From: Franconibacter pulveris DSM 19144
Lineage (GTDB): Bacteria; Pseudomonadota; Gammaproteobacteria; Enterobacterales; Enterobacteriaceae
Reading direction: 5' to 3'
Assembly: GCA_000621185.1 (NCBI GenBank)
Contig: KK211224.1
Coordinates: 452,972-516,971 of the forward strand
Length of the DNA: 64,000 nt
The notes under the pieces were generated by a model, which worked only from the letters and a program-made list of their open reading frames with translations, was not told the origin of the DNA and ran no database searches. A program made the position numbers and the translations under genes. The number at the start of each line of letters is the position of its first letter. Position 1 is the first letter of the stretch. This document shows, in pieces, positions 16,289 through 27,824 of the stretch.

Positions 16289-17644
16289 ATGAATACATTA
16301 AGCCAGGCGGCGAGCGTGGCGGAAAAACGCACAAACGCCCGCTATTGGATTGTGGTGATGTTGTTTATCGTCACCTCGTTTAACTACGGTGACCGCGCCA
16401 CCTTATCCATCGCCGGTTCGGAAATGGCGAAAGAGATCGGGCTTGACCCGGTGGGTATGGGCTACGTCTTCTCCGCGTTCTCCTGGGCCTATGTCATCGG
16501 CCAGATCCCAGGCGGCTGGCTGCTCGACCGCTTCGGCTCTAAACGCGTCTACTTCTGGTCTATCTTTATCTGGTCGCTCTTTACCCTGCTGCAGGGCTTC
16601 GTCGATATCTTCAGCGGTTTCGGCATTATCGTTGCGCTCTTTACGCTGCGCTTCCTGGTCGGGCTTGCCGAAGCGCCTTCCTTCCCCGGCAACAGCCGCA
16701 TCGTCGCGGCCTGGTTCCCGGCCCAGGAGAGGGGCACGGCGGTCGCGATTTTTAACTCCGCGCAATACTTCGCGACCGTTATCTTCGCGCCCATCATGGG
16801 CTGGCTGACGCACGAGGTGGGCTGGTCGCACGTCTTCTTCTTCATGGGCGGCCTTGGCATCGTTATCAGCTTTATCTGGCTGAAAGTCATTCATGAACCG
16901 AACCAGCATCCGGGCGTGAATAAACGTGAGCTGGAATACATCGAGCAGGGCGGCGGCCTGATCAACATGGATCAGAAAAAGGCACAGACCACCGTGCCGA
17001 TGCGCCAGAAATGGGGGCAGATTAAACAACTGCTGGGTTCGCGCATGATGATTGGCGTTTATATCGGCCAGTACTGCATCAACGCGTTGACCTACTTTTT
17101 CATCACCTGGTTCCCGGTTTACTTAGTGCAGGCGCGCGGCATGTCGATTCTGAAAGCGGGGTTTGTGGCCTCTGTTCCCGCCGTCTGCGGTTTCATCGGC
17201 GGCGTGCTGGGCGGCGTGATTTCCGACTGGCTGATGCGCCGCACCGGCTCGCTCAACATCGCCCGCAAAACGCCCATCGTGCTGGGCATGCTGCTCTCCA
17301 TGACCATGGTCTTTTGTAACTATGTCGATGTGGAATGGATGATTATCGGTTTTATGGCGATGGCTTTCTTCGGCAAGGGCATCGGCGCGCTGGGCTGGGC
17401 GGTCATGGCGGACACGGCGCCGAAAGAGATAAGCGGTCTCTCTGGCGGCCTGTTCAACATGTTCGGCAACATCTCCGGCATCGTCACGCCTATCGCCATC
17501 GGCTATATCGTCGGTGTCTCCGGATCTTTTAACGGCGCGCTGATTTACGTTGGCGTCCATGCGCTGGTGGCGGTGCTGAGCTACCTCTTCCTGGTGGGCG
17601 ATATCAAACGTATTGAGCTCAAACCGGTTGCGGAGACGAAATAA
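16289..17644 (+). CDS. gudP: GudP, D-glucarate/galactarate MFS transporter
   Basis: This 451-residue major facilitator protein of the anion:cation symporter family imports D-glucarate with protons. Twelve transmembrane helices are visible; the segment [19 protein letters not shown] after helix 1 and the [10 protein letters not shown] loop between helices 2 and 3 are characteristic. It opens the gudP-gudX-gudD operon and its TAA shares a base with the gudX ATG (TAATG). The ribosome site is AGGAGTGCAACA. GarP is a close paralogue, but the gudX/gudD neighbours decide. Confidence 0.94.
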   Translation: MNTLSQAASVAEKRTNARYWIVVMLFIVTSFNYGDRATLSIAGSEMAKEIGLDPVGMGYVFSAFSWAYVIGQIPGGWLLDRFGSKRVYFWSIFIWSLFTLLQGFVDIFSGFGIIVALFTLRFLVGLAEAPSFPGNSRIVAAWFPAQERGTAVAIFNSAQYFATVIFAPIMGWLTHEVGWSHVFFFMGGLGIVISFIWLKVIHEPNQHPGVNKRELEYIEQGGGLINMDQKKAQTTVPMRQKWGQIKQLLGSRMMIGVYIGQYCINALTYFFITWFPVYLVQARGMSILKAGFVASVPAVCGFIGGVLGGVISDWLMRRTGSLNIARKTPIVLGMLLSMTMVFCNYVDVEWMIIGFMAMAFFGKGIGALGWAVMADTAPKEISGLSGGLFNMFGNISGIVTPIAIGYIVGVSGSFNGALIYVGVHALVAVLSYLFLVGDIKRIELKPVAETK

Positions 17645-18984
17645 TGACAACGCAAGCAAGCCCGATTATTACTGACATGAAGGTTATTCCGGTGGCGGGC
17701 CGCGACAGCATGCTGCTGAATATCGGCGGCGCGCACAGCGCCTGGTTTACCCGCAACATTGTTGTACTCACCGATAACGCCGGGCACACCGGTGTGGGCG
17801 AAGCGCCCGGTGGTGAAACCATCCTGAAAACCTTGCGGGACGCGATCCCTCAGGTGGTAGGGCAGGAGGTCGCGCGCCTGAACAAGGTGGTGCAGAACGT
17901 TCATAAAGGGAACCAGGCCGCCGATTTCGATACGTTCGGCAAAGGGGCCTGGACATTTGAACTGCGTGTGAACGCAGTAGCGGCGCTGGAAGCGGCGCTA
18001 CTCGATCTCCTCGGCCAGACGCTTGGCGTGCCGGTTTGCGAGCTACTCGGTCCGGGCAAACAGCGCGACGCGGTGACCGTGCTGGGTTATCTCTTCTACA
18101 TTGGCGACAGACGCAAAACCGATCTGCCCTACCTCACGGGCGAGCAGGCAACGCACCCGTGGTATGCGCTGCGTCATCAGGAAGCGCTCAGCAGCGAGGC
18201 GGTGGTAAAGCTTGCCGAGGCGGCGCAGGATAAATATGGCTTCAAAGATTTTAAGCTGAAGGGCGGCGTGCTGCCGGGCGAGCAGGAGATTGAGACGGCG
18301 CAGGCGTTGAAAAAGCGCTTCCCGGACGCCCGCATTACCGTAGACCCGAACGGCGCCTGGCTGCTGGATGAAGCCATCGCGCTCTGTAAAGGCATGCAGG
18401 ATGTGCTGACTTACGCCGAAGACCCATGCGGCGCGGAGCAGGGCTATTCCGGGCGTGAGGTGATGGCGGAGTTTCGCCGCGCCACCGGCCTGCCGGTCGC
18501 TACCAATATGATAGCCACCAACTGGCGCGAGATGGGCCACGCCGTCATGCTGAACGCAGTGGATATTCCGCTGGCGGACCCGCACTTCTGGATGCTTTCC
18601 GGCGCGGTGCGCGTGGCGCAGCTGTGCGACGACTGGGGATTAACCTGGGGCTGCCACTCCAACAACCATTTTGATATTTCACTCGCCATGTTTACCCATG
18701 TAGGCGCCGCGGCGCCTGGCAACCCTACCGCCATCGACACCCACTGGATCTGGCAGGAGGGCGATGCGCGGCTCACGCGTGAACCGCTGCGCATCGAAGG
18801 CGGCAAAATCGCCGTGCCGGATGCGCCGGGGCTTGGCATTGCGCTGGACTGGGACCGCGTGCAGCAGGCGCATGAGGCCTACAAATCATTGCCGGGCGGC
18901 GCGCGCAACGACGCGACTGCGATGCAGTATCTGGTGCCTGGCTGGACATTCGACCGCAAGCGACCCGCTTTTGGCCGTCATTGA
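17644..18984 (+). CDS. gudX: GudX, glucarate dehydratase-related protein
   Basis: This 446-residue enolase-superfamily protein resembles glucarate dehydratase along its whole length. The catalytic lysine motif [11 protein letters not shown], metal-binding DPNGAW and EDPCGAEQG, the LADPHFW aspartate and the histidine of [10 protein letters not shown] are all present, so no catalytic residue is obviously lost. One visible difference from its neighbour gudD is IATNW in place of IATDW. The E. coli counterpart has weak glucarate dehydratase activity and unclear function. It starts within the gudP stop and ends 25 bp before gudD. Confidence 0.92.
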   Translation: MTTQASPIITDMKVIPVAGRDSMLLNIGGAHSAWFTRNIVVLTDNAGHTGVGEAPGGETILKTLRDAIPQVVGQEVARLNKVVQNVHKGNQAADFDTFGKGAWTFELRVNAVAALEAALLDLLGQTLGVPVCELLGPGKQRDAVTVLGYLFYIGDRRKTDLPYLTGEQATHPWYALRHQEALSSEAVVKLAEAAQDKYGFKDFKLKGGVLPGEQEIETAQALKKRFPDARITVDPNGAWLLDEAIALCKGMQDVLTYAEDPCGAEQGYSGREVMAEFRRATGLPVATNMIATNWREMGHAVMLNAVDIPLADPHFWMLSGAVRVAQLCDDWGLTWGCHSNNHFDISLAMFTHVGAAAPGNPTAIDTHWIWQEGDARLTREPLRIEGGKIAVPDAPGLGIALDWDRVQQAHEAYKSLPGGARNDATAMQYLVPGWTFDRKRPAFGRH

Positions 18985-19009
18985 TTGAACGAAGAAAAGG
19001 ATTGAGATC

Positions 19010-20347
19010 ATGAGTACACAACAGACCCCCATTGTGACTTCCATGCAAGTGATCCCGGTTGCCGGGCACGACAGCATGCTGATGAACCTGAGCGGGGCGC
19101 ACGCGCCTTTCTTCACCCGTAACATCGTCATTATTAAGGACAACGCGGGAAACACGGGCGTGGGCGAGATCCCGGGCGGCGAAAAAATCCGCCAGACGTT
19201 AGAAGATGCTGCGGCGCTTGTGACGGGCAAAACCCTCGGCGAATACAAAAATGTGCTGACGGCTGTTCGCAACCAGTTCGCTGACCGCGACGCGGGTGGA
19301 CGCGGCCTGCAAACGTTCGACCTGCGCACCACCATTCACGTGGTGACCGGCATTGAAGCGGCGCTGCTCGATCTGCTCGGCAAACATCTTGGCGTTAATG
19401 TCGCAAGCCTGCTTGGCGACGGCCAGCAGCGCGATGAAGTCGAGATGCTCGGCTATCTTTTCTTTGTCGGCAATCGCAACCTCACTAACCTGCCTTACCA
19501 GAGCCAGCCGGATGAGCGCTGCGACTGGTACCGCATTCGCCACGAAGAGGCGATGACGCCGGACGCCGTGGTGCGCCTCGCCGAAGCGGCGTATGAAAAA
19601 TATGGCTTCAACGACTTCAAACTCAAAGGCGGCGTGCTGGCGGGCGAAGAAGAGGCCGAGGCGATTACGGCGCTGGCGAAGCGATTCCCGCAGGCTCGCG
19701 TGACGCTCGACCCGAACGGCGCCTGGTCGCTGGAAGAGGCTATCCGTATCGGCAAGCAGTTGAAGGGCGTGCTGGCTTATGCGGAAGATCCGTGCGGCGC
19801 CGAACAGGGTTACTCCGGTCGCGAAGTGATGGCGGAGTTCCGACGCGCCACCGGCCTGCCGACCGCCACTAACATGATAGCCACCGACTGGCGGCAAATG
19901 GGGCACACCCTGTCGCTGCAATCTGTCGATATTCCGCTGGCGGACCCCCATTTCTGGACCATGCAAGGCTCGGTGCGCGTGGCGCAAATGTGCCATGAGT
20001 TCGGCCTTACCTGGGGCTCGCATTCCAATAACCACTTTGATATTTCGCTCGCCATGTTCACCCATGTGGCCGCCGCCGCGCCGGGCGACATTACCGCCAT
20101 CGACACCCACTGGATCTGGCAGGAAGGAAACCAGCGCCTGACCAAAGATCCGTTGCAGATCACGGGCGGCAAGGTGCAGGTGCCGAAGACACCGGGCCTT
20201 GGCGTTGAACTGGACATGGACCAGGTGATGAAAGCGCACGAGCTTTATCAAAAATATGGCCTCGGCGCGCGCGACGATGCGTTGGCGATGCAGTCGCTGA
20301 TCCCAGGCTGGACATTCGATAACAAGCGCCCTTGCATGGTGCGTTAA
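19010..20347 (+). CDS. gudD: GudD, D-glucarate dehydratase
   Basis: This 445-residue enolase-superfamily enzyme dehydrates D-glucarate (and L-idarate) to 5-keto-4-deoxy-D-glucarate, the first catabolic step after uptake by GudP. The barrel carries [11 protein letters not shown] (KxK lysines), DPNGAW and EDPCGAEQG metal ligands, the aspartate in PLADPHFW and the catalytic histidine at residue 338 in GSHSNNHFD. Length is one short of E. coli GudD. AAAAGGATTGAG provides the ribosome site. A terminator follows. GarL and GarR, which complete the pathway, are not in the window. Confidence 0.96.
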   Translation: MSTQQTPIVTSMQVIPVAGHDSMLMNLSGAHAPFFTRNIVIIKDNAGNTGVGEIPGGEKIRQTLEDAAALVTGKTLGEYKNVLTAVRNQFADRDAGGRGLQTFDLRTTIHVVTGIEAALLDLLGKHLGVNVASLLGDGQQRDEVEMLGYLFFVGNRNLTNLPYQSQPDERCDWYRIRHEEAMTPDAVVRLAEAAYEKYGFNDFKLKGGVLAGEEEAEAITALAKRFPQARVTLDPNGAWSLEEAIRIGKQLKGVLAYAEDPCGAEQGYSGREVMAEFRRATGLPTATNMIATDWRQMGHTLSLQSVDIPLADPHFWTMQGSVRVAQMCHEFGLTWGSHSNNHFDISLAMFTHVAAAAPGDITAIDTHWIWQEGNQRLTKDPLQITGGKVQVPKTPGLGVELDMDQVMKAHELYQKYGLGARDDALAMQSLIPGWTFDNKRPCMVR

Positions 20348-20364
20348 GGTTTTTCAGCAGGTTC

Positions 20365-20396
20365 GAAGCGGCGCCCTCAGGCGCCGTTTCTTTTTT
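20365..20396 (+). terminator. Terminator after gudD
   Basis: CGGCGCC-CTCA-GGCGCCG (20369-20386), extendable by GAAG/TTTC pairs, is followed by TTTCTTTTTT. This is a strong intrinsic terminator for gudPXD. Confidence 0.85.
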
Positions 20397-20478
20397 AAAA
20401 CGTCGGGATGGTTTTGAAAGCGTTCGCATGACTGAAGCTTTTTGTGCGCATGCTGCCGCCTGAAGGGGAACTTAAACG

Positions 20479-23241
20479 CTAGCCGAGAATGCGCCGCGCC
20501 TCCCGCGCCACGTTATCCATCTCGTCCAGCAATTCCAGAAACTCAGGCTCCAGCGCTTGCGCCGCCACGCCGCTGCGCATCTGCTGCTCAATCAACAGGC
20601 AGAGATTCTTCAGGCGCGGCACGCCGCTGTAGCCGCAGCTGCCGTGCAGCTTGTGAATAATCTCCAGCAGGCCTTCCGGGTTTTCTCCTACCAGCTGCTC
20701 TTCCACGGTGTTTCGCACCTGCGGCAAAAACTCAAGCAGCATGTTCAGCATGTCGCGCGCGAGGTCGGTTTTATTGGCCGCCTGGCGCAGCGCCAATGGC
20801 CAGTCAAGCGTCACGTCGTGGCGGACTTCAGGTGTGACGGGGGAAACCGGCGTGGAAAGCGCGCCAGGAACGAGGGGCATCCCCTGCTGATAACGTAAGA
20901 GCAGGGAATGCAGCTTCTCTTCTTCAATCGGCTTGGCGAGGTAATCGTTCATGCCGGCCGCGAGCAGTTTTTCTTTCTGCCCGGCCAGCGCATGCGCGGT
21001 CACCGCGATAACCGGCGTCTGCTGATGATGTGGAAGCAGACGGATAAGCTCGCAGGCGCGAATGCCGTCCATCTCCGGCATCTGAATATCCATGAGGATA
21101 ATGTCGAGCTGCTGTTGCTTCGCGCAGTCCACCGCCTGCTGGCCGCTTTCGCACAGCACCACGCTCTGCACCTGGTCTTCCAGCAGCGCGCCGATAAGCT
21201 TGAGGTTGGCCGGGTTGTCGTCCACCGCCATCACCTTCATCGGCAGCCTGCCGCGCGCGTCGGCAAGACGGTGGGGCGCTTGCTGCATCTGGCAATGTTC
21301 AATCAGCAGCGGCAGCAAGCGCGCCGAGGTAACGGGTTTGATCAGGCAAGCCGCCGCCCCCTCTTTCTTCAGCGCTTCGGCATCCACCTGCGCATGGCAG
21401 GGCAGCGCCAGCAGCAGACAGTCGGTAAGCGTCGCCGCCTTCGCCAGCATGTCATGCTGCATGGAGAGCGGCTCACGCTGGTTTACCGGCACCGCCAGCA
21501 GCAACATGTCGTAATGCTCATCGGGTAGCGTGGCGAACGTGGCGCTGTAGATAACTTTCAGCGGCGTGGCGGCCAGCAGGTCGAGCGTGCTTTGCGCCGC
21601 CGCCGCATTCGCTTCGACATAGGCGAGGCGTTTCCCCGCCAGGCTGTCGGTCGCGTGGCCATCGACCATGGCGTTCGGGTTCAGATCCAGACTGATATGG
21701 AACCAGAAGGTCGAGCCGCGGTTCGGTTGGCTGTGGAAGGAGATATCGCCGCCCATTTCGTGAACCAGTTTCTGCGTAATGACCAGCCCAAGCCCGGTGC
21801 CGCCGTGGCGGCGCGAAATGCTGGCGTCCGCCTGGCGAAACGCCTGGAAGAGCCGCGACTGGTCGCGTTCCGGAATGCCGATGCCGGTATCGCGGATCTG
21901 CACTTCAACCTGCACCTTGTTGTTGCTGATAGAGCGTTTTTCCACAAAAAGATCGATATTGCCGCTTTCAGTAAACTTAATGGCGTTGCCCACGAGATTC
22001 GTGATGACCTGCTGAAAGCGCAGCGGGTCGCCTATTACGCTGTCCGGGACATCGTTTTTAATGTTCAGCGTCAGCTCAAGCCCTTTGTCGTGAGCCGAAT
22101 GCGCCAGCAGCGTCACCACTTCGTCAAGCGTGGTGCGCAGCGGGAAGGGAATGCTCTCCAGCATCAGCTTGCCGGCTTCCAGCTTGGAGAAGTCCAGCAC
22201 GTCGTTAATGATGGAAAGCAGGTTGTTCGCCGAGCGCTCAATGGTGGTTAAATGGTCGCGCTGGGTCGGAGTCAGCCCCGTTTTCAGCGTCAGGCGAGTA
22301 AAGCCGATGACGCCGTTAAGCGGCGTACGCAGCTCGTGAGACATGTTCGCCAGAAATTCCGATTTGATGCGCGCTGCCTCCTGGGCCCGCTTTTTGGCCA
22401 GATCCAGCTCAACGTTCTGGATCTCCATCTGCTCCAGCGTTTCCCGCAGGTCGGAGGTCGCCTGATCAATATTGTGCTGCATCTCTTCGTGATAGGCGGC
22501 AAGCGACATCGCCATTGAGTTGATGCCGTTTTTCAGCATATCCAGCTCGCCGAGCATAAAGCCTTCCACGCGGCTGTCGAGCTGGCCGCGGCGGATGCGG
22601 TCGACCGTGTTGACCATATTGCGGATAGGGCCGGTTACGTCGCGCATTAGCCGCCAGGCGAAGAGCAGGGCGCAGGCGATGCAGATCATTATCAACATCA
22701 CCGAGATAAACATCTCTTTATACTGCTGCAAACGGACGGATTTGAGATCCAGCTCCAGCGCCACGTAGCCAAGCATATTGCCTTCCGGCTTGGCGTCGGT
22801 CACTTCTGATTCATCCGGCGAATAGCTTTCAGCGATTATCGGCGTGCGCAGGATCATCTGCTCGCCGTCGCGGGCGACGCTCATTCCCCGCGGCAGCGGC
22901 TTGCCCGACGGGAGCTGCAATTCATCAGGGCTCAGATGAAAGTTGGAGGTGACAAACAGCCGGTTCTGGTCGTCGTAAATAGAAATGGCGCGCACGATAT
23001 CGGAGTGGCGACGGTGAAGGACGCTGATGAGCTGGCGGATAGACTCGCGATTTTGCTGGCTCATGCCATATTCGCTCGCCACCGCCAGCGGTTCGATAAT
23101 GCTCGCGCCTGCGTCTTCCAGCTGACGCTGGAGGTCATGGTAGCGGTGAACCACAAAGAAAATACTGAGCAGCAGGCCAATAAGAACGGTGGGGGCCAGT
23201 ATGAGGATCATCATGCGTGCCCGCAGGCTGTAGTTGGTCAT
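20479..23241 (-). CDS. barA: BarA, hybrid sensor histidine kinase
   Basis: This 920-residue tripartite inner-membrane kinase senses acetate, formate and other short-chain acids and passes phosphate to UvrY, which switches on csrB. It has an N-terminal membrane helix (about 8-30), a periplasmic sensor, a second helix (about 175-195), HAMP, the H-box with His302 ([13 protein letters not shown]), an ATPase (GTGLGLVI), a receiver with Asp718 ([12 protein letters not shown]) and a C-terminal HPt with His866 ([10 protein letters not shown]). All phosphorelay residues are intact. It diverges from rlmD over 57 bp. Confidence 0.96.
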   Translation of the reverse strand: MTNYSLRARMMILILAPTVLIGLLLSIFFVVHRYHDLQRQLEDAGASIIEPLAVASEYGMSQQNRESIRQLISVLHRRHSDIVRAISIYDDQNRLFVTSNFHLSPDELQLPSGKPLPRGMSVARDGEQMILRTPIIAESYSPDESEVTDAKPEGNMLGYVALELDLKSVRLQQYKEMFISVMLIMICIACALLFAWRLMRDVTGPIRNMVNTVDRIRRGQLDSRVEGFMLGELDMLKNGINSMAMSLAAYHEEMQHNIDQATSDLRETLEQMEIQNVELDLAKKRAQEAARIKSEFLANMSHELRTPLNGVIGFTRLTLKTGLTPTQRDHLTTIERSANNLLSIINDVLDFSKLEAGKLMLESIPFPLRTTLDEVVTLLAHSAHDKGLELTLNIKNDVPDSVIGDPLRFQQVITNLVGNAIKFTESGNIDLFVEKRSISNNKVQVEVQIRDTGIGIPERDQSRLFQAFRQADASISRRHGGTGLGLVITQKLVHEMGGDISFHSQPNRGSTFWFHISLDLNPNAMVDGHATDSLAGKRLAYVEANAAAAQSTLDLLAATPLKVIYSATFATLPDEHYDMLLLAVPVNQREPLSMQHDMLAKAATLTDCLLLALPCHAQVDAEALKKEGAAACLIKPVTSARLLPLLIEHCQMQQAPHRLADARGRLPMKVMAVDDNPANLKLIGALLEDQVQSVVLCESGQQAVDCAKQQQLDIILMDIQMPEMDGIRACELIRLLPHHQQTPVIAVTAHALAGQKEKLLAAGMNDYLAKPIEEEKLHSLLLRYQQGMPLVPGALSTPVSPVTPEVRHDVTLDWPLALRQAANKTDLARDMLNMLLEFLPQVRNTVEEQLVGENPEGLLEIIHKLHGSCGYSGVPRLKNLCLLIEQQMRSGVAAQALEPEFLELLDEMDNVAREARRILG

Positions 23242-23298
23242 GGGGTTCCGTTATGGGACAATCAGCGTCAATATGGTTGATTGAGAAAAATCTCGGCG

Positions 23299-24597
23299 AT
23301 GGCGCAATTCTACTCTGCAAAGCGACGCGTGACGACGCGTCAGATCATAACCGTTAACGTAACCGATCTCGATCCTTTCGGGCAGGGGGTGGCGCGTCAC
23401 GAAGGCAAAGCGCTGTTCGTGCCGGGCCTGCTGCCGGGCGAAACGGGCGAAGTGACGCTGACGGAAGAAAAACGGCAGTTCGCCCGCGGCGCGGTGAAAA
23501 AACGGCTTTCCGACAGCCCGGAGCGGGTGCCTCCGCGCTGCCCGCATTTTGGCGTGTGCGGCGGCTGCCAGCAGCAGCACGCCAGCGTCAGCCTGCAACA
23601 GCAGAGCAAATCCCAGGCGTTAAGCCGCCTGATGAAGCGCGATGTGGACGAGGTGATTGCCGGGCCAGAGTGGGGTTATCGCCGCCGCGCCCGGCTGAGC
23701 CTTGCGTTTTCCCCTCGCGACCAGACGTTGCAGATGGGCTTTCGCAAAGCCAGTTCGAATGAGCTGGTGGATGTTCACCAGTGCCCCATTCTGGCGCCCC
23801 GCCTTGAGGCGTTGCTGGCGCCGCTGCGCGCCTGCCTGAGCGAACTGGAAACTATCCGCAACCCGGGCCATGTCGAACTGGTGCTGGCGGATAACGGGCC
23901 GCTGCTGGTGCTTCGTCATCTCGCTCCGCTCAGCGCCGCAGACCGACAAAAACTGGAACGCTTTTCGCATTCCGAAGGCGTTGCGCTGTACCTTGCCGCC
24001 CAAAGCGATACCCTTGAACAGGTAAGCGGCGAAGCGCCCTGGTATACCTCGGACCAGCTACGCTTAAGCTTCAGCCCGCGCGATTTTATCCAGGTGAACG
24101 ACGCGGTAAACCAGCAGATGGTGGCGCGCGCGCTGACGTGGCTTTCGGTTGAGCCCGGCGAGCGGGTGCTCGATCTTTTCTGCGGCATGGGCAATTTCAC
24201 GCTGCCGCTGGCAAAACGGGCGCAGAGCGTGGTCGGCGTGGAAGGCGTAGCTGCGCTGGTGGCGAAAGGCGACTATAATGCCCGCCTTAACTCGCTGAAA
24301 AACGTCACTTTCTTTCACGAGAACCTGGAAGAGGACGTCACCCGTCAGCCCTGGGCGAAAGCGGGGTTTGACAAGGTGCTGCTCGACCCGGCGCGAGCGG
24401 GCGCGGCTGGCGTCATGCATCATATTGTGAAATTACTGCCCAAACGTGTGGTCTATGTATCCTGTAACCCCACCACGCTCGCGCGCGACAGCGACGCGCT
24501 GCTGGCGGCGGGTTACCAAATCAGACGGCTGGCAATGCTGGATATGTTCCCGCACACTGGCCACCTGGAATCGATGGTGCTGTTTGTTCGAGAGTAA
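23299..24597 (+). CDS. rlmD: RlmD, 23S rRNA m5U1939 methyltransferase
   Basis: This 432-residue enzyme methylates U1939 of 23S rRNA with SAM. It has an N-terminal TRAM domain, a 4Fe-4S site formed by Cys81, Cys87 and Cys90 ([15 protein letters not shown]) plus the cysteine in VHQCPILAP, and a Rossmann domain ([15 protein letters not shown]). The catalytic cysteine lies in [14 protein letters not shown] chose the ATG at 23299, which gives the [10 protein letters not shown] start of the family, over the TTG at 23281. It is 48 bp upstream of relA. Confidence 0.95.
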   Translation: MAQFYSAKRRVTTRQIITVNVTDLDPFGQGVARHEGKALFVPGLLPGETGEVTLTEEKRQFARGAVKKRLSDSPERVPPRCPHFGVCGGCQQQHASVSLQQQSKSQALSRLMKRDVDEVIAGPEWGYRRRARLSLAFSPRDQTLQMGFRKASSNELVDVHQCPILAPRLEALLAPLRACLSELETIRNPGHVELVLADNGPLLVLRHLAPLSAADRQKLERFSHSEGVALYLAAQSDTLEQVSGEAPWYTSDQLRLSFSPRDFIQVNDAVNQQMVARALTWLSVEPGERVLDLFCGMGNFTLPLAKRAQSVVGVEGVAALVAKGDYNARLNSLKNVTFFHENLEEDVTRQPWAKAGFDKVLLDPARAGAAGVMHHIVKLLPKRVVYVSCNPTTLARDSDALLAAGYQIRRLAMLDMFPHTGHLESMVLFVRE

Positions 24598-24645
24598 TGG
24601 CCGCTCGCCTGCGGGCGCGGCGGCTGGTCCCTTAAGGAGAGGACG

Positions 24646-26874
24646 ATGGTTGCGGTAAGAAGTGCGCATCTCAATAAAGCTGGCGAATTTGACCATGAAA
24701 AATGGGTGGCGAGCCTTGGCATCGCCAGTCAGCAGTCTTGTGAACGCTTAACCGAGACCTGGCGTTATTGTGAACAGCAAACCAGCGGTCATCCGCAGGC
24801 GGAAGCGGTGCTGTGGCGCGGCGTCGAGATGGTCGAAATCCTCTCGATGCTCAGCATGGATATCGATACCCTGCGCGCCGCGCTGCTTTTCCCGCTGGTG
24901 GACAGCGGAGTCGTCAGCGAAGAGGTGCTGACGGAAAGCGTGGGCAAACCGGTCGTCACGCTGATTCATGGCGTGCGCGACATGGCGGCCATTCGCCAGT
25001 TGAAAGCCACGCATACCGACGCCGTCTCTTCCGAACAGGTCGATAACGTGCGCCGCATGCTGTTGGCGATGGTCGACGACTTCCGCTGCGTGGTCATTAA
25101 GCTTGCCGAACGTATTGCGCATCTGCGCGAGGTAAAAGACGCGCCGGAAGATGAACGCGTGCTGGCGGCGAAAGAGTGTACGAACATTTACGCGCCGCTC
25201 GCCAACCGCCTCGGCATCGGCCAGCTCAAATGGGAGCTGGAAGATTACTGCTTCCGCTATCTGCACCCGGCGGAGTACAAGCGCATCGCTAAACTGCTGC
25301 ACGAGCGGCGTATCGATCGCGAGCATTACATCGATGAGTTCGTCGCGCACCTGCGCAAGGCGATGAAAGAAGAGGGCGTGAAGGCGGAAGTCTACGGGCG
25401 CCCCAAACATATCTACAGTATCTGGCGCAAGATGCAGAAAAAGCATCTCGCCTTTGACGAGCTGTTTGACGTGCGCGCCGTGCGTATCGTCGCCGAGCGC
25501 TTGCAGGATTGCTACGCCGCGCTGGGGATAGTACATACGCATTATCGTCATTTACCCGATGAGTTCGACGACTATGTCGCCAACCCGAAGCCGAACGGCT
25601 ACCAGTCTATTCACACCGTGGTGCTGGGCCCTGGCGGCAAAACGGTAGAGATTCAAATTCGCACCAAACAGATGCACGAGGACGCCGAGCTTGGCGTGGC
25701 GGCGCACTGGAAATATAAAGAGGGCGCCACCAGCGGCGGTCGCACTGGTCATGAAGACCGTATTGCCTGGCTGCGTAAGCTTATCGCCTGGCAGGAAGAG
25801 ATGTCCGACTCCGGCGAAATGCTCGACGAACTGCGCAGCCAGGTCTTCGACGACCGGGTTTACGTCTTTACGCCCAAAGGCGATGTGGTGGATCTGCCGG
25901 CGGGCTCCACGCCGCTCGATTTCGCCTATCACATCCACAGCGATGTGGGGCACCGCTGCATCGGCGCGAAAATAGGCGGACGCATTGTGCCGTTTACCTA
26001 CCAGCTGCAGATGGGCGACCAGATAGAAATCATCACCCAGAAACAGCCAAACCCGAGCCGCGACTGGTTAAACCCGAACCTTGGCTATGTCACCACCAGC
26101 CGCGGGCGCTCGAAGATCCACGCCTGGTTCCGTAAGCAGGACAGGGATAAAAACATTCTCGCCGGACGGCAGATTCTGGATGATGAACTGGCGCATCTGG
26201 GCATCAGCCTGAAAGAGGCGGAAAAACACCTGCTGCCGCGCTATAACTTCAATGAAATCGACGAGCTGCTGGCGGCGATTGGCGGCGGCGATATTCGCCT
26301 CAACCAGATGGTGAATTTCCTGCAGGCGCAGTTCAACAAGCCGAGTGCGGAAGAGCAGGATGCGGCGGCGCTGCGCCAGCTCACGCAGAAAAGCTATACG
26401 CCGCAGGGGCGCAGCAAAGACAACGGCCGCGTGGTGGTAGAGGGAGTCGGCAACCTGATGCACCATATCGCCCGTTGCTGCCAGCCGATTCCGGGCGACG
26501 ATATTGTCGGCTTTATCACCCAGGGACGCGGCATCTCCATCCACCGCGCCGACTGCGACCAGCTGGCGGAACTGCAATCCCATGCGCCGGAGCGCATTGT
26601 CGACGCGGTATGGGGCGAGAGCTATTCCGCGGGCTACTCGTTGATTGTGCGCGTAACCGCTAACGACCGCAGCGGCCTGCTGCGCGATATCACCACGATC
26701 CTCGCCAACGAGAAGGTGAACGTGCTTGGCGTCACCAGCCGCAGCGACACGCGCCAGCAGCTCGCCACCATCGATATGGAAATTGAGATATACAACCTGC
26801 AGGTGCTGGGCCGCGTGCTCGGCAAACTCAACCAGGTGCCGGATGTAATCGACGCCCGGCGGCTGCACGGTTAA
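24646..26874 (+). CDS. relA: RelA, (p)ppGpp synthetase I
   Basis: This 742-residue ribosome-associated enzyme makes pppGpp/ppGpp from GTP/GDP and ATP when uncharged tRNA enters the A site. The N-terminal hydrolase domain is degenerate (FPLVDSGVVSEE where SpoT has the HD motif), as expected for RelA. The synthetase domain follows (residues about 200-370, KPNGYQSIHTVV), then a TGS domain (VYVFTPKGDVVDLPAGST), a helical/zinc-finger region (IARCCQPIPGD) and a C-terminal ACT domain. An AAGGAGAGGACG ribosome site precedes the ATG. In K-12 mazEF follows; here mazG does. Confidence 0.97.
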   Translation: MVAVRSAHLNKAGEFDHEKWVASLGIASQQSCERLTETWRYCEQQTSGHPQAEAVLWRGVEMVEILSMLSMDIDTLRAALLFPLVDSGVVSEEVLTESVGKPVVTLIHGVRDMAAIRQLKATHTDAVSSEQVDNVRRMLLAMVDDFRCVVIKLAERIAHLREVKDAPEDERVLAAKECTNIYAPLANRLGIGQLKWELEDYCFRYLHPAEYKRIAKLLHERRIDREHYIDEFVAHLRKAMKEEGVKAEVYGRPKHIYSIWRKMQKKHLAFDELFDVRAVRIVAERLQDCYAALGIVHTHYRHLPDEFDDYVANPKPNGYQSIHTVVLGPGGKTVEIQIRTKQMHEDAELGVAAHWKYKEGATSGGRTGHEDRIAWLRKLIAWQEEMSDSGEMLDELRSQVFDDRVYVFTPKGDVVDLPAGSTPLDFAYHIHSDVGHRCIGAKIGGRIVPFTYQLQMGDQIEIITQKQPNPSRDWLNPNLGYVTTSRGRSKIHAWFRKQDRDKNILAGRQILDDELAHLGISLKEAEKHLLPRYNFNEIDELLAAIGGGDIRLNQMVNFLQAQFNKPSAEEQDAAALRQLTQKSYTPQGRSKDNGRVVVEGVGNLMHHIARCCQPIPGDDIVGFITQGRGISIHRADCDQLAELQSHAPERIVDAVWGESYSAGYSLIVRVTANDRSGLLRDITTILANEKVNVLGVTSRSDTRQQLATIDMEIEIYNLQVLGRVLGKLNQVPDVIDARRLHG

Positions 26875-26883
26875 CCGCGACGG

Positions 26884-26912
26884 GCAGGGGCGCTGTGGGC
26901 GCCCCTGCGCTT
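26884..26912 (+). terminator. Terminator candidate after relA
   Basis: GCAGGGGCGC and GCGCCCCTGC form a perfect 10-bp stem with a 5-base loop, ten bases after the relA stop. The following GCTTTCG is a short T run. Confidence 0.6.
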
Positions 26913-27017
26913 TCGTGGGAGGCCGCCTCCCTTGACATCTAAAGCCGCAGAGCGGACCTTACCTCTCTTTTCTCCTTCTCGCAGGAGAAGAAATCCCCGA
27001 ATTTGCAAGGATTAACC

Positions 27018-27809
27018 ATGAATCAGATCGACCGCCTGCTTGGCATTATGCAGCGTCTGCGCGACCCGCAAAACGGCTGCCCGTGGGACAAAGAACAGAC
27101 TTTCGCCACCATTGCGCCCTATACGCTGGAAGAGACCTATGAAGTGCTGGACGCTATCGCGCGCGAGGATTTTGACGACCTGCGCGGCGAGCTGGGCGAC
27201 CTGCTTTTCCAGGTGGTGTTTTACGCCCAGATGGCGCAGGAAGAGGGGCGCTTTAACTTTGACGATATTTGCTGTGCCATCAGCGACAAGCTGGAGCGTC
27301 GTCACCCGCACATCTTCGGCGAAGCGAATTTCAGCGACAGCGCACAAGTGCTGGCTAACTGGGAAAAGACCAAGAGCGCCGAACGCGCCGAAAAAGCGCA
27401 GCACTCCGCGCTGGACGATATCCCGGAGAGTCTGCCTGCGCTGATGCGCGCGCATAAAATTCAGAAACGCTGCTCGGCGGTAGGGTTTGACTGGACCTCT
27501 CTTGGCCCTGTTGTGGAAAAGGTGCATGAAGAAATCGATGAGGTGATGCATGAAGCGCAGCAGGCTGTCGTGGATGAGGCGAAGCTTGAGGAAGAGATTG
27601 GCGATTTGCTGTTCGCCACGGTGAATCTTTCTCGTCATCTGGGTAGCAAAGCGGAGATCGCGCTGCAAAAAGCGAACCGGAAATTTGAACGCCGTTTTCG
27701 CCAGGTTGAGTCAATCATCCACGCGCAGGGCGTGAAAATGGAGCACGCCACGCTCGAGCAAATGGAAGCGGCCTGGCAGGAAGTAAAACGCCAGGAAACT
27801 GATCGCTAA
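27018..27809 (+). CDS. mazG: MazG, nucleoside triphosphate pyrophosphohydrolase
   Basis: This 263-residue all-alpha NTP pyrophosphatase hydrolyses all NTPs and dNTPs to monophosphates and is thought to lower ppGpp in E. coli. Two MazG repeats are seen, each with the EExxE12-28ExxD metal pattern: LEETYEVLDAI with GELGDLLFQVV in the first half, and VHEEIDEV with EEIGDLLFATV in the second. I used the ATG at 27018 with an AAGGA ribosome site, giving MNQIDRLLGIM and the E. coli length. The mazEF toxin-antitoxin pair that lies upstream in K-12 is absent. Confidence 0.95.
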   Translation: MNQIDRLLGIMQRLRDPQNGCPWDKEQTFATIAPYTLEETYEVLDAIAREDFDDLRGELGDLLFQVVFYAQMAQEEGRFNFDDICCAISDKLERRHPHIFGEANFSDSAQVLANWEKTKSAERAEKAQHSALDDIPESLPALMRAHKIQKRCSAVGFDWTSLGPVVEKVHEEIDEVMHEAQQAVVDEAKLEEEIGDLLFATVNLSRHLGSKAEIALQKANRKFERRFRQVESIIHAQGVKMEHATLEQMEAAWQEVKRQETDR

Positions 27810-27824
27810 GGCTTTTTTCTTATT

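Noticed and set aside
18300..18700. GudX as an inactive pseudoenzyme
   Set aside because: All enolase-superfamily catalytic and metal-binding residues I could place are kept; only IATNW versus IATDW differs, which is not the catalytic Asp-His pair.
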